Shown here one piece after another: positions 51,791-61,375 of a DNA stretch of 64,000 nt. Source of the stretch: Paraburkholderia kururiensis (GTDB lineage: Bacteria; Pseudomonadota; Gammaproteobacteria; Burkholderiales; Burkholderiaceae). The position numbers were made by a program, and so were the translations under genes. How positions within the stretch are numbered: the first letter of the stretch is position 1; every line of letters starts with the position of its first letter. The notes below the pieces were generated by a model that had not been told where the DNA came from, searched no databases, and saw nothing but the letters and a program-made list of their open reading frames with translations. The DNA lies in NCBI RefSeq assembly GCF_034424375.1, contig NZ_CP139965.1, forward strand, positions 2,418,001 to 2,482,000, in the 5' to 3' direction.

Positions 51791-54700
51791 ATGTCCGATA
51801 CCGCCGCTTCATCGTCGCCCCCGTCTTCTCCGTCGCGAGACGCCTGCCCTGTCGCGCTCGTGAAGAGCGGGCAGCGCTTCGCGTTCGACGGCACGCACGG
51901 GTCGTCCGATGCGCTCCTGATCGCCCGCTACCACCTCGCCTACCGCGACAAGATCCCGCTGCTCGCGGTGGTCTGCGCGAGCGCCGTGGACGCGCAGCGG
52001 CTCTCGCAGGAAATCGCGTTCTTCGCCCCGAATGCGCGCGTGCGGCTGCTGCCGGACTGGGAAACGCTGCCCTACGACACGTTTTCGCCGCACCAGGATC
52101 TCGTCTCCGAGCGGCTCGCCACGCTGCACGACCTGGGCGAAGGCCGCTGCGACATCCTTCTCGTGCCCGCCACCACGGCGCTGTACCGCATGCCGCCCGC
52201 CTCGTTCCTCGCGGCCTACACGTTCTCGTTCTCGCAGGGCGAGCGTCTCGACGAAGCGAAGCTCAAGGCGCAGCTCACGCTCGCCGGCTACGAGCACGTA
52301 AGCCAGGTCGTGCGTCCCGGCGAGTACTGCGTGCGCGGCTCGCTGCTCGACCTCTATCCGATGGGCTCGCCGCTGCCGTACCGCATCGACCTGTTCGACG
52401 ACCAGGTGGACTCCATCCGCGCGTTCGACCCCGATTCGCAGCGCAGCCTTTATCCCGTGCGCGACGTGCGCCTCTTGCCCGGCCGCGAATTTCCATTCGA
52501 CGAAGCCGCGCGCACCGCGTTTCGCAGCCGCTGGCGCGAGGTGTTCGAAGGCGACCCGAGCCGCGCGTCGATCTACAAGGACATCGGCAACGGCGTGCCG
52601 TCAGCGGGCATCGAGTACTACCTGCCGCTCTTCTTCGAAGAGACGGCCACGCTGTTCCATTACCTGCCGCAAGCGGCGCATCTCGTGTTCTCGGGCGACC
52701 TCGACGTCGCCATCCGCCGCTTCACCGCCGACACGAAGCAGCGCTACAGCTTCCTTTCGCACGACCGCGACCGGCCGATTCTGGAACCCCAGCGGCTGTT
52801 CCTTTCCGACGACGACTTCTTCACGCTCGCCAAGCCGTTCGCACGCCTCGTGCTGCCGGCCGCGAGCGGCGGCGGCTGGACCGCGCCGCTGCCGGGGCTT
52901 GCGCTCGATCGCCACGCCGACGACCCCGTCGCCGCGCTGCGCGCCTGGCTTGCCACCACGCCGAACCGCGTGCTGTTCGCGGCCGAATCGGCGGGACGTC
53001 GCGAGACCATCGCGCAACTGCTCGCCGATAACGCCCTGCGCCCCGCGCAGACCGACAGCTTCGAAGACTGGCTCACAGGCGACGCGCCCTTTTCGCTCGG
53101 CGTCGCGCCGCTCGCGAACGGCTTTATCGTGCCCGGCGAAGGGCTGGCGATCATCACCGAGACCGAGCTGTACGGCACGCTCGCGCGCCGCACCGGCCGG
53201 CGCCGCCAGGAGCAGGCGAGCAACGTCGATTCGATGGTGCGCGACCTCTCCGAACTCAAGGTGGGCGACCCCGTGGTCCATGCGCAGCACGGCATCGGCC
53301 GCTACTGCGGGCTCATCACCATGGACCTCGGCGAAGGCGAAACCGAGTTCCTGCATCTCGAATACGCGGGCGACAGCAAGCTTTACGTGCCGGTGTCGCA
53401 GCTGCACGTCATCTCGCGCTACAGCGGCGCGGACCCCGAAAGCGCGCCGCTGCACGCGCTCGGCTCGGGCCAGTGGGAAAAGGCGCGGCGCAAGGCTGCG
53501 CAGCAGATTCGCGACACTGCGGCCGAGCTGCTCAACCTCTATGCGCGCCGCGCCGCGCGTGCGGGCCACGCGTTCAAGCTGGAACCGCGCGACTACGTGA
53601 AGTTCGCCGAAAGCTTCGGCTTCGAGGAAACGCCGGATCAGGCGGCCGCCATCGCCGCCGTGATCGGCGACATGACGAGCGGCAAGCCGATGGACCGCCT
53701 CGTGTGCGGCGACGTGGGCTTCGGCAAGACCGAAGTCGCGCTGCGCGCGGCCTTCATCGCCGTCATGGGCGGCAAGCAGGTGGCGCTGCTCTCACCCACC
53801 ACGCTGCTCGCGGAACAGCACACGCAGACCTTCACGGACCGCTTCTCCGACTGGCCCGTGCGCATCGCCGAACTGTCGCGCTTCAAGTCGACGAAGGAAG
53901 TCAACGCCGCGATCCAGCAGATCAACGACGGCACCGTCGACATCGTGATCGGCACGCACAAGCTGCTCTCCTCCGACGTGCAGTTCAAGCGGCTGGGGCT
54001 CGTCATCATCGACGAAGAGCACCGCTTCGGCGTGCGCCAAAAGGAAGCGCTCAAGGCGCTGCGCGCCGAGGTGGATGTGCTCACGCTCACGGCCACGCCG
54101 ATTCCGCGCACGCTCGGCATGGCGCTGGAAGGCCTGCGCGACTTCTCGGTCATCGCCACGGCGCCGCAAAAGCGCCTCGCCATCAAGACGTTCGTGCGCC
54201 GCGAGGAAGACGGCGTGATTCGCGAGGCGATGCTGCGCGAGCTGAAGCGCGGCGGCCAGGTGTACTTCCTGCACAACGAAGTGGAGACCATCGAGAACCG
54301 CCGCGCGATGCTCGAAGCCCTCGTGCCCGAGGCGCGCATCGCGGTGGCGCACGGCCAGATGCACGAGCGCGAACTCGAACGCGTGATGCGCGACTTCGTC
54401 GCGCAGCGCGCCAACGTGCTGCTGTGCACGACCATCATCGAGACCGGTATCGATGTGCCCACGGCCAACACCATCCTGATCCACCGTGCCGACAAGTTCG
54501 GGCTCGCGCAGTTGCACCAGTTGCGCGGACGCGTGGGCCGCTCGCATCACCAGGCCTATTCGTATCTGCTGGTGCACGATCCGCAGGGGCTCACGAAGCA
54601 GGCGCAGCGGCGCCTCGAAGCGATCCAGCAGATGGAGGAACTGGGTGCGGGCTTCTACCTCGCCATGCACGACCTCGAAATTCGCGGCACGGGCGAAGTG

Positions 54701-55300
54701 CTGGGCGACAAGCAGTCGGGCGAAATTCAGGAGATCGGCTTCCAGCTCTACACGGACATGCTCAACGACGCCGTGAAGGCGCTCAAGGAAGGCCGCGAAC
54801 CGGACCTCAACGCGCCGCTCGCCGCAACCACCGAGATCAACCTGCACGCGCCCGCCATCCTGCCCGCCGACTATTGCGGCGACGTGCAGGAACGGCTCTC
54901 GCTCTACAAGCGCCTCGCGAACTGCGAACACGACGACGCGATCGACAGCATCCAGGAAGAGCTGATCGACCGCTTCGGCAAGCTGCCGCCGCAGGCGCAC
55001 GCGCTCGTCGAGACGCACCGCCTGCGCCTTGCCGCGCGGCCGCTCGGCATTTCGAAGATCGACGCGGGCGAAGCCGTGATCGGACTGCAGTTCGTGCCGA
55101 ACCCGCCCATCGACGCCATGCGGATCATCGAGATGGTGCAGAAGAACCGGCACATCAAGCTCGCGGGCCAGGACAAGCTGCGCATCGAAACACGCAGCCC
55201 CGACCTCGCGGTGCGCGTGGCCACCGTCAAGGAAACGCTGCGCGCGCTCGGCACGCCGGCGCGTCATGCGGCTGCGGGGGCGGCGACGTCGGTGCGGTAA
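51791..55300 (+). CDS. mfd: Transcription-repair coupling factor Mfd
   Basis: Removes stalled RNA polymerase from damaged DNA and recruits UvrA. 1169 residues. UvrB-like N-terminal module (about 30-380); RNA-polymerase-interacting domain around 490-560 (KVGDPVVHAQHGIGRYCG, EYAGDSKLYVPVSQLHVISRY); RecG-like translocase with Walker A CGDVGFGKTEVALRAAF (about 637) and DEEH box IIDEEHRFGVRQKE (about 738); TRG motif and C-terminal autoinhibitory domain. Full-length and intact. Confidence 0.98.
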   Translation: MSDTAASSSPPSSPSRDACPVALVKSGQRFAFDGTHGSSDALLIARYHLAYRDKIPLLAVVCASAVDAQRLSQEIAFFAPNARVRLLPDWETLPYDTFSPHQDLVSERLATLHDLGEGRCDILLVPATTALYRMPPASFLAAYTFSFSQGERLDEAKLKAQLTLAGYEHVSQVVRPGEYCVRGSLLDLYPMGSPLPYRIDLFDDQVDSIRAFDPDSQRSLYPVRDVRLLPGREFPFDEAARTAFRSRWREVFEGDPSRASIYKDIGNGVPSAGIEYYLPLFFEETATLFHYLPQAAHLVFSGDLDVAIRRFTADTKQRYSFLSHDRDRPILEPQRLFLSDDDFFTLAKPFARLVLPAASGGGWTAPLPGLALDRHADDPVAALRAWLATTPNRVLFAAESAGRRETIAQLLADNALRPAQTDSFEDWLTGDAPFSLGVAPLANGFIVPGEGLAIITETELYGTLARRTGRRRQEQASNVDSMVRDLSELKVGDPVVHAQHGIGRYCGLITMDLGEGETEFLHLEYAGDSKLYVPVSQLHVISRYSGADPESAPLHALGSGQWEKARRKAAQQIRDTAAELLNLYARRAARAGHAFKLEPRDYVKFAESFGFEETPDQAAAIAAVIGDMTSGKPMDRLVCGDVGFGKTEVALRAAFIAVMGGKQVALLSPTTLLAEQHTQTFTDRFSDWPVRIAELSRFKSTKEVNAAIQQINDGTVDIVIGTHKLLSSDVQFKRLGLVIIDEEHRFGVRQKEALKALRAEVDVLTLTATPIPRTLGMALEGLRDFSVIATAPQKRLAIKTFVRREEDGVIREAMLRELKRGGQVYFLHNEVETIENRRAMLEALVPEARIAVAHGQMHERELERVMRDFVAQRANVLLCTTIIETGIDVPTANTILIHRADKFGLAQLHQLRGRVGRSHHQAYSYLLVHDPQGLTKQAQRRLEAIQQMEELGAGFYLAMHDLEIRGTGEVLGDKQSGEIQEIGFQLYTDMLNDAVKALKEGREPDLNAPLAATTEINLHAPAILPADYCGDVQERLSLYKRLANCEHDDAIDSIQEELIDRFGKLPPQAHALVETHRLRLAARPLGISKIDAGEAVIGLQFVPNPPIDAMRIIEMVQKNRHIKLAGQDKLRIETRSPDLAVRVATVKETLRALGTPARHAAAGAATSVR

Positions 55301-55380
55301 GCGGTAAGCGTTCGGCGTAACGCGAAGTCTGTTGCTTGCCGCGCCCGCTTCGTTTGGTTCGGTTTGGTTTCGCGGCGCGT

Positions 55381-55426
55381 GGCTCGCATGAAGGCACCCC
55401 TAGCTGCCTATGCCTTCATGCGAGCC
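55381..55426. repeat. Perfect 16-bp inverted repeat downstream of mfd
   Basis: GGCTCGCATGAAGGCA (55381-55396) and its exact reverse complement (55411-55426) with a 14-base loop, 81 bases after the mfd stop. No T run follows, so it is not a standard terminator. The 327-base gap also holds the argE promoter. Confidence 0.85.
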
Positions 55427-55571
55427 TCGCCGCACTCCTTCAGTGCCGCTTCGCCTGCGCTTCACTTCTACTCCACCGACCTTCGCGCCCTTTCATACGC
55501 GCGGCTTTCATGTTGCAACGCGCAAGCGCCTGCCGAGCCCTGATTGGCCGCTTATCTGGGCCCGTAAGCCT

Positions 55572-55600
55572 TTGGCGAGGCTCGGCTTTTTCTGTATCAT
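55572..55600 (+). promoter_or_regulatory. Sigma70 promoter of argE
   Basis: TTGGCG (-35), 17 bases, TATCAT (-10), 28 bases before the argE start codon. Spacing is ideal and the boxes match four and five positions. Confidence 0.65.
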
Positions 55601-55627
55601 CCAACGATAAACCAGTGGAGTTCTGCC

Positions 55628-56911
55628 ATGTCCCAGGTTGCCGCGTCAGCGTATCCCGCCACGTCGCCCGGTCCGTCTTCCGCATCCTCCGCCGTCCCGC
55701 CTTCCGCATCCTCCGCTTCAACCAATTCGAACGCTTCCCCCGCTTCGCTGCCCTGGGTCACGCGCCTCGTGTCGATGGACACGGTGAGCCGCAATCCGAA
55801 CCTGGGTCTGATCGAGACGGTGCGCGACGCGCTGCACGCGCTCGGCGTGCAGTCCACGCTCACGCACGACCCGAGCGGCAAGTGGGCCAATCTGTTCGCC
55901 ACCGTTCCCGCGCATGACGGCCGCACCGCGGGCGGCATCGTGCTCTCGGGCCACACCGACGTGGTGCCCGTGGACGGCCAGGACTGGGACAGCGATCCGT
56001 TCAAGCCCGAGATTCGCGACGGCCGCCTGTACGGCCGCGGCACCTGCGACATGAAAGGCTTCATCGGCGCCGCGCTCACGCTCGTTCCCACGATGCTCGA
56101 AACGAAGCTCGCGAAGCCGATTCACCTCGCGCTCTCGTTCGACGAAGAAGTGGGCTGCGTCGGCGCGCCGCTCATGATCGACGAACTCGTGAAGCGCGGC
56201 GTCGCGCCCGAAGGCTGCATCGTGGGCGAGCCCACCAGCATGCGGCCCATCATCGCGCACAAGGGCATCAACGTGTATCGCTGCTGCGTGCGCGGCCAGG
56301 CGGCGCATTCGTCGCTCACGCCGAAGGGGCTCAACGCGATCGAATACGCGGCGCGTCTCATCTGCCACATTCGCGACATGGCCGACCGCTTTCGCGAACA
56401 GGGCCCGTTCGACGAGCTGTACGACGTGCCGTTCACCACGGCGCAGACCAGCACGATCACAGGCGGCAACGCCGTGAACACGGTGCCCGCCGAGTGCACC
56501 TTCGCCTTCGAGTTCCGCAATCTGCCCACGCTCGACCCCGACGCGATCTTCTCGCGCATCGAGTCGTACGCACGCGAAACGCTGTTGCCGAAGATGCAGC
56601 GCGAGCACGCGGCGGCGGCCATCGACTTCACGAAAGTCGCCGCGGCCCCGGGCCTCGACGACGCCGAAGCGGCCGCCATCACGCAGCTCGTGCGCGCACT
56701 CACGTCCGACACCGACCGGCGCAAGGTGGCCTACGGCACCGAAGCCGGGCTCTTCGCGCGCGCCGGCATTCCGAGCGTGGTGTGCGGGCCCGGCGACATC
56801 GCGCAGGCGCACAAGGCGAACGAGTTCGTCGCGCTCGCGCAGCTCGCCGAATGCGAGCGCTTCCTGCATCGATTCATTCACAGCATGTCGCTCGAGGCGC
56901 AGCTGCGCTGA
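55628..56911 (+). CDS. argE: Acetylornithine deacetylase
   Basis: M20 metallopeptidase-family enzyme that releases ornithine from N-acetylornithine in arginine synthesis. 427 residues; an N-terminal Ser/Ala/Pro-rich tail of about 38 residues precedes the core (LPWVTRLVSMDTVSRNPNLG). Metal ligands: His in LSGHTDVVPVDG (about 109), Asp in GRGTCDMKGFIG, the Glu pair in SFDEEVGCVGAP, and His near the end in QAHKANEFV. GTGGAG upstream of the ATG serves as ribosome site. The PLP-enzyme gene follows after 42 bases. Confidence 0.92.
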   Translation: MSQVAASAYPATSPGPSSASSAVPPSASSASTNSNASPASLPWVTRLVSMDTVSRNPNLGLIETVRDALHALGVQSTLTHDPSGKWANLFATVPAHDGRTAGGIVLSGHTDVVPVDGQDWDSDPFKPEIRDGRLYGRGTCDMKGFIGAALTLVPTMLETKLAKPIHLALSFDEEVGCVGAPLMIDELVKRGVAPEGCIVGEPTSMRPIIAHKGINVYRCCVRGQAAHSSLTPKGLNAIEYAARLICHIRDMADRFREQGPFDELYDVPFTTAQTSTITGGNAVNTVPAECTFAFEFRNLPTLDPDAIFSRIESYARETLLPKMQREHAAAAIDFTKVAAAPGLDDAEAAAITQLVRALTSDTDRRKVAYGTEAGLFARAGIPSVVCGPGDIAQAHKANEFVALAQLAECERFLHRFIHSMSLEAQLR

Positions 56912-56953
56912 CGCGCACGCTTCGCAAACTGTTCACGCCGACGCCAGCGCGCC

Positions 56954-58006
56954 ATGTCCACTGCCACGCCGCAACACACCGACCACACGATAGACGGCGA
57001 GCCGATCCCCACGCTCGACGACATCGCCACGCAGCACTTCGCGCTCACGCCCTGGGTGGTGCGAACGCCGGTGTTCGAGCGCCACGACTTTCCGTCGCTC
57101 GAAGACACCATCGTCAATTTCAAGTTCGAACTGCTGCAGGCGGGCGGCAGCTTCAAGGCGCGCGGCGCGTTCACGAACATGCTCGCGCTCGACAGCGCGC
57201 AACGCAGCGCGGGCGTGACCTGCGTGTCGGGCGGCAATCATGCGGTGGCCGTGGCCTATGCGGCCATGCGCCTCGGCATCGGCGCGAAGGTGGTGCTGTT
57301 TCATTCGGCGAACCCGGCGCGCGTGGCGCTGTGCCGTCAGTACAAGGCGGAGATCGTCATGGCCGGCAGTCCCGCCGAAGCCTTCGATACCGTGCGCCAG
57401 ATCGAAGCCGAAGAAGGCCGTTACTACGTGCATCCGTTCAACGGCTATCGCACGGTGCTCGGCACCGCGACGCTCGGCTACGAATGGGCCACGCAGACGC
57501 CCGACCTCGATGCCGTGATCGTGCCCGTGGGCGGCGGCGGGCTTGCCGCGGGCGTCGCAACGGCGCTGCGTCTCGCCAATCCACGCGTGCACGTGTACGG
57601 CGTGGAACCCGAAGGCGCCGACGTGATGAGCCGCAGCTTCGCAGCCAATCACACGGTGAAGATGAGCCACATGGAGAGCATTGCGGATTCGCTGATGGCG
57701 CCCTTCACCGAGCAGTACAGCTACGAGCTGTGCCGCCGCCATCTGGACCGCATCGTGACCGTCTCCGACGACGCGTTGCGCGCGGCCATGCTGCTGCTCT
57801 TCAACCAGTTGAAGCTCGCTGTCGAACCCGCGTGCGCGGCCGCCACGGCAGCGCTCGTCGGGCCGCTGCGCGAGACGGTTCAGGGCAAGCGCGTGGGCGT
57901 GCTTCTGTGCGGCACGAACATCGATCCAGCCAGCTTCGTCGTGCACATCGGTCGCGCGGTGGCGGGAGCGAACGCCGGCGCACACCCGGGCACGAAATCG
58001 GCTTAA
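56954..58006 (+). CDS. Threonine/serine dehydratase-like PLP enzyme
   Basis: Fold-type II PLP enzyme of 350 residues without an ACT regulatory domain, as in catabolic threonine ammonia-lyases and serine racemases. PLP Lys in AGGSFKARGAFTNML (about 68), Asn contact in VSGGNHAVAVAYAA, and the phosphate loop VPVGGGGLAAGVATAL (about 193). C-terminal Cys contact in LLCGTNID. The precise substrate, such as threonine, serine or hydroxyaspartate, cannot be told. Probably in the argE transcript. Confidence 0.88.
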   Translation: MSTATPQHTDHTIDGEPIPTLDDIATQHFALTPWVVRTPVFERHDFPSLEDTIVNFKFELLQAGGSFKARGAFTNMLALDSAQRSAGVTCVSGGNHAVAVAYAAMRLGIGAKVVLFHSANPARVALCRQYKAEIVMAGSPAEAFDTVRQIEAEEGRYYVHPFNGYRTVLGTATLGYEWATQTPDLDAVIVPVGGGGLAAGVATALRLANPRVHVYGVEPEGADVMSRSFAANHTVKMSHMESIADSLMAPFTEQYSYELCRRHLDRIVTVSDDALRAAMLLLFNQLKLAVEPACAAATAALVGPLRETVQGKRVGVLLCGTNIDPASFVVHIGRAVAGANAGAHPGTKSA

Positions 58007-58148
58007 GGCTTGAGCCTCGCATCGCTGCGCAAGTCGCTATGCCTGCGGCAAGACGTTGACTATCATTGGCCGAACCGCGCGCTTGAGCTTCAACGGTGGG
58101 CTTCAACGCCGCGCCATTTCAATCGATAACCTCAAGGAGGTTCGCCCC

Positions 58149-58595
58149 ATGGGCATGATCAAGGAATTCAAGGAATTCGCCGTCAAGGGCAACGTGATGG
58201 ATCTGGCGGTGGGCGTCATCATCGGCGGCGCCTTCTCCACCATCGTGAATTCGGTCGTCAAGGACCTGATCATGCCGGTCATCGGCGTCGTCACCGGCGG
58301 CCTCGATTTCTCGAACCAGTTCGTGCGGCTCGGCACCATTCCGCCCTCGTTCAAGGGCAATCCCGATTCGTACAAGGATCTGCAGACGGCGGGCGTCGCC
58401 GTGTTCGGCTACGGCTCGTTCATCACGGCCGTGATCAACTTCCTCATCCTCGCGTTCATCATCTTTTTGATGGTGAAGTTCATCAACAAGCTGCGTCAGC
58501 CGGAAGAAGCCGCGCCCGCCGCCCCGCCGGCACCGCCCGAAGACGTGCTGCTGCTTCGCGAGATTCGCGACACGCTCAAGAGCCAGCCGCGCTGA
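58149..58595 (+). CDS. mscL: Large-conductance mechanosensitive channel
   Basis: Opens at high membrane tension to save cells from osmotic downshock. 148 residues. The N-terminal signature MIKEFKEFAVKGNVMDLAVGVIIGGAF, a periplasmic loop, a second membrane helix (FLILAFIIFLMVKFINKL) and a C-terminal helix (PEDVLLLREIRDTLKSQ) are complete. A strong AAGGAGG site precedes the ATG. Converges on the hybrid kinase gene. Confidence 0.97.
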   Translation: MGMIKEFKEFAVKGNVMDLAVGVIIGGAFSTIVNSVVKDLIMPVIGVVTGGLDFSNQFVRLGTIPPSFKGNPDSYKDLQTAGVAVFGYGSFITAVINFLILAFIIFLMVKFINKLRQPEEAAPAAPPAPPEDVLLLREIRDTLKSQPR

Positions 58596-58607
58596 TACCG
58601 GCTCACG

Positions 58608-58644
58608 CGTGGCTCTGCCTGCGCACGGTGCCGGCAGAGCCACG
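58608..58644. repeat. Perfect 12-bp inverted repeat between mscL and the hybrid kinase gene
   Basis: CGTGGCTCTGCC (58608-58619) and its exact reverse complement (58633-58644) with a 13-base loop, between convergent genes. No T run on either side. May act as a factor-assisted terminator or mRNA 3' protector for both transcripts. Confidence 0.75.
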
Positions 58645-58670
58645 AAGCGGAACGAAGCGCTACGAAAGCG

Positions 58671-60776
58671 CTATCGACCCAGATCGACGTCGCGCGCCGT
58701 CTGTTCGAGCGGCGGCGTGGCACCCGGCGGCTCGGACTTCTGCCGCGCCGCGCTCTCGATCAGCTGTTCGAGCTGCGCGAAGTTCACCGGCTTGGTGAGA
58801 TGCCAGGTGAAGCCTGCGTCGACGCTGCGGCGCACGTCCTCGTCGGTGCCGAAGCCCGTCAGTGCAACGGCCGGCACCGCGGAATGCTCGCGGAAGGCGC
58901 GGATGAAATCGAGACCCGTGCCGTCCGGCAAGCCCACGTCGCTGATCACGAGGTCGAACTCGACGCTCTGCGCGGCCGCGAGCGCATCGGCCACGAGGCC
59001 CACCACCGTCACGTCATGACCGAGGCTGCGCACAAGCTGCGCCATGACCTCGGCCGTATCTTCGTGATCTTCGATCATCAGGATCGTCAACGTGCAGGCG
59101 GCGCTGGATACGGCCGACACCGGCGCGGCCGGCTCGGCCTGCGGCGGCTCGCAGGCGGGCAGCACGATCGTGAAGGTCGCCCCGCAATGCACGCCCGGGC
59201 TTCGCGCGCTCACGCTGCCGCCGTGCGCATCGGTGAGCGCCTTGGTGATGGCGAGCCCGAGGCCGAGGCCGCCGAACTGCCGCGTCATGTTGTGACTGCC
59301 CTGCTCGAACGCATTGAAGAGCTTGCCGATCTGCTCAGGCGCAATGCCGATGCCGGTGTCTTCCACCGAAATCTGGATCTGCGAGCCTTCGTCGCGCGTG
59401 CGCACATAGATGTGCCCGCCGTCGGGCGTGAATTTCGCGGCGTTGCGCACGAGGTTCCATAGCATCTGCTGCAGGCGCGCGCGGTCGGCGCGCACGTAAT
59501 GATGGCGCGCCGCCGTGTCGATGTGCACGTCCTGCTGCTTGACCTGAATCTCGCTGCGAAAGAGTTCGAGCACGCTGTCGATCACCTCGTGCACGTCCAC
59601 CGTTTCCAGCGTGAGGCTCAGCTTGCCGTTGGCCACGCGCGTGAGATCGAGCAGATCGTCGATCAGGCGTGCCTCCAGTTCGATGTTGCGGCGGATCATC
59701 CGCACGCTTGCGCGCGCCTGCTCGGGCAGCTCGGCAATCATGTCGAGCACGCGCGTGCCGGCGAGGACCGGCGTGAGCGGCGTGCGCAGCTCGTGCGACA
59801 GCATGGCGAGAAAGCGGTCTTTCGCGCGATTGGCGTCTTCGGCCGCCTGTCTCGCCACCTGCTCCGAGGCGAGCAGCCGTTCGCGTTCTTCGATCGCCTC
59901 GCGCTGCGGCTGGATGTCCGTGCAACTGCCGAACCATTTGTTCACGCCGCCACGCGGATCGCGTACGGCCACGATGCGCACGTCGAACCAGCGGTACGCG
60001 CCGTCGTGGCGGCGAATCCGCATTTCGTGATGGTAGTAACCCGTCGCGCCGCCCGACACCGCCGCGAGCCAGGTGCGGCGCACTTCCTCGCGGTCGTCGG
60101 CGTGCACGGCGTCGAGCCAGCCGAGGCCGAGCGAATGCGCTTCGTCGAGCCCCGTGTAATCCACCCACTGCTTCGAGATGAAGTCGCAGCGGCCGTCCGA
60201 GCGGCACGTGAGCACGAGGTGCGGCAGCGCCTCGGAAAGCGTGCGGTAATGCTCTTCGCGATCGAGCAGCAACAGCGCTTCGGCCGACGCGCGTTGCAGG
60301 CGAATCTGCGCGAGCACGCGCTCCACCGCTTCGGGCAGATAGTCGAGATAGTCGCCCGACTTCGGCACCACGTCGGACACACCCGCGCGCAACGCCTGGA
60401 TCACGCGCGATTCGTCGGTGAAGCCCGTCACGAGAATGGCCGGAATGCGCACGTCTTCGGCGCGCAGGCGGCGGAAGAAATCGAGCCCGGTTTCGGGGCC
60501 GTCGAGCTGATAGTCGAGCACGAGCAGATCGGGCGCTTCGGCAGCGATCAGTTCGCGTGCACTCGCGGCGCCCGTGCAGGTGGCCACGCGCACGCCGGCC
60601 CGCATCAGCGACTTGCGGGCAAGACGGAGAATGCCTTCGTCGTCGTCGACGACGAGAATGTAGGCGGCAGGCGTAGCGCGGTCGGGCATGCTGGTGAATG
60701 CGGCGGCGTTGGGTGTGAGAAAGCGTTCGTTCGTAGCGGGCGCGCGCGACGCGGCGCCGGCCGTGTCGTCATCCAT
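58671..60776 (-). CDS. Hybrid histidine kinase (REC-PAS-HisKA-HATPase-REC)
   Basis: 701 residues, no membrane segment. Domains: receiver 1 (about 38-155, Asp in LLVLDYQLDGPETG), PAS (about 180-290, WVDYTGLDEAHSLGLGWLDAVH), HisKA with phospho-His in FLAMLSHELRTPL (about 328), HATPase (about 425-540, NLVRNAAKFTPDGG, GLGLGLAITKAL) and receiver 2 (about 565-680, Asp in LVISDVGLPDGTG). A cytoplasmic phosphorelay protein. The start overlaps the upstream receiver gene by eight bases, so the two work together. Confidence 0.93.
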   Translation of the reverse strand: MDDDTAGAASRAPATNERFLTPNAAAFTSMPDRATPAAYILVVDDDEGILRLARKSLMRAGVRVATCTGAASARELIAAEAPDLLVLDYQLDGPETGLDFFRRLRAEDVRIPAILVTGFTDESRVIQALRAGVSDVVPKSGDYLDYLPEAVERVLAQIRLQRASAEALLLLDREEHYRTLSEALPHLVLTCRSDGRCDFISKQWVDYTGLDEAHSLGLGWLDAVHADDREEVRRTWLAAVSGGATGYYHHEMRIRRHDGAYRWFDVRIVAVRDPRGGVNKWFGSCTDIQPQREAIEERERLLASEQVARQAAEDANRAKDRFLAMLSHELRTPLTPVLAGTRVLDMIAELPEQARASVRMIRRNIELEARLIDDLLDLTRVANGKLSLTLETVDVHEVIDSVLELFRSEIQVKQQDVHIDTAARHHYVRADRARLQQMLWNLVRNAAKFTPDGGHIYVRTRDEGSQIQISVEDTGIGIAPEQIGKLFNAFEQGSHNMTRQFGGLGLGLAITKALTDAHGGSVSARSPGVHCGATFTIVLPACEPPQAEPAAPVSAVSSAACTLTILMIEDHEDTAEVMAQLVRSLGHDVTVVGLVADALAAAQSVEFDLVISDVGLPDGTGLDFIRAFREHSAVPAVALTGFGTDEDVRRSVDAGFTWHLTKPVNFAQLEQLIESAARQKSEPPGATPPLEQTARDVDLGR

Positions 60777-61248
60777 GCGAGGCGAACCGTTGGCCCTGGG
60801 GCAGCTTCACGACCTGAAGGAAGAAGCCGAGCCGCCGTACCGCCTCGATAAACGCCTCGTATTCGACGGGCTTCGTAATGTAGACGTTGCAGCCCAGTTC
60901 GTAACAGCGTTCGATCTCGCGCGGGTCGTCGGTCGTGGTGAGCACGATCACGGGCACAGCGGCCGTTTCCGGCGACGCCTTCAGCCGTCGCAGCACCTCG
61001 AAGCCGTCCACGCGCGGCATGCGCAGGTCGAGCAGCACCACGAAGTTGGTGAGCTGGTCGCGCGCAGGCCAGGCGCGCCCGGCGTGCGTGGCTGGGTCGC
61101 CGAAGAAATAGTCGAGCGCTTCGGCGCCGTCCCGAAAGCGCAGAAAGCCGTTCGAAATACCGGAACGGCGCAGGTTGCGTTCGACGAGCGTCGCATGGCC
61201 GTCGTCGTCTTCAACGAGCACGATGCTGACCGTCTCCCCTTGTGTCAT
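60769..61248 (-). CDS. Stand-alone response regulator receiver
   Basis: 159 residues, single CheY-like receiver of the Rcp1-type used with phytochrome-like kinases. Acidic pair VEDDDGHATLVERNL, phosphoacceptor Asp in VVLLDLRMPRVDGFEVL, Lys in YITKPVEYEAF. No output domain. It lies between the CHASE3-like kinase gene (127 bases upstream) and the hybrid kinase gene (overlapping), a transfer intermediate in a three-protein phosphorelay. Confidence 0.92.
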   Translation of the reverse strand: MTQGETVSIVLVEDDDGHATLVERNLRRSGISNGFLRFRDGAEALDYFFGDPATHAGRAWPARDQLTNFVVLLDLRMPRVDGFEVLRRLKASPETAAVPVIVLTTTDDPREIERCYELGCNVYITKPVEYEAFIEAVRRLGFFLQVVKLPQGQRFASHG

Positions 61249-61375
61249 GGCTGGCTCCGGAAGGCGCGCCGTGCGCAGTCGGTTGCGAGGCTGGCGTGAG
61301 ATGTCGGCATGGTCGGCTGTGTGGTTCGTCTTGTCGGTTTATCGATCTGCTTTTCAACGCGTACTGGCGTCGGCT

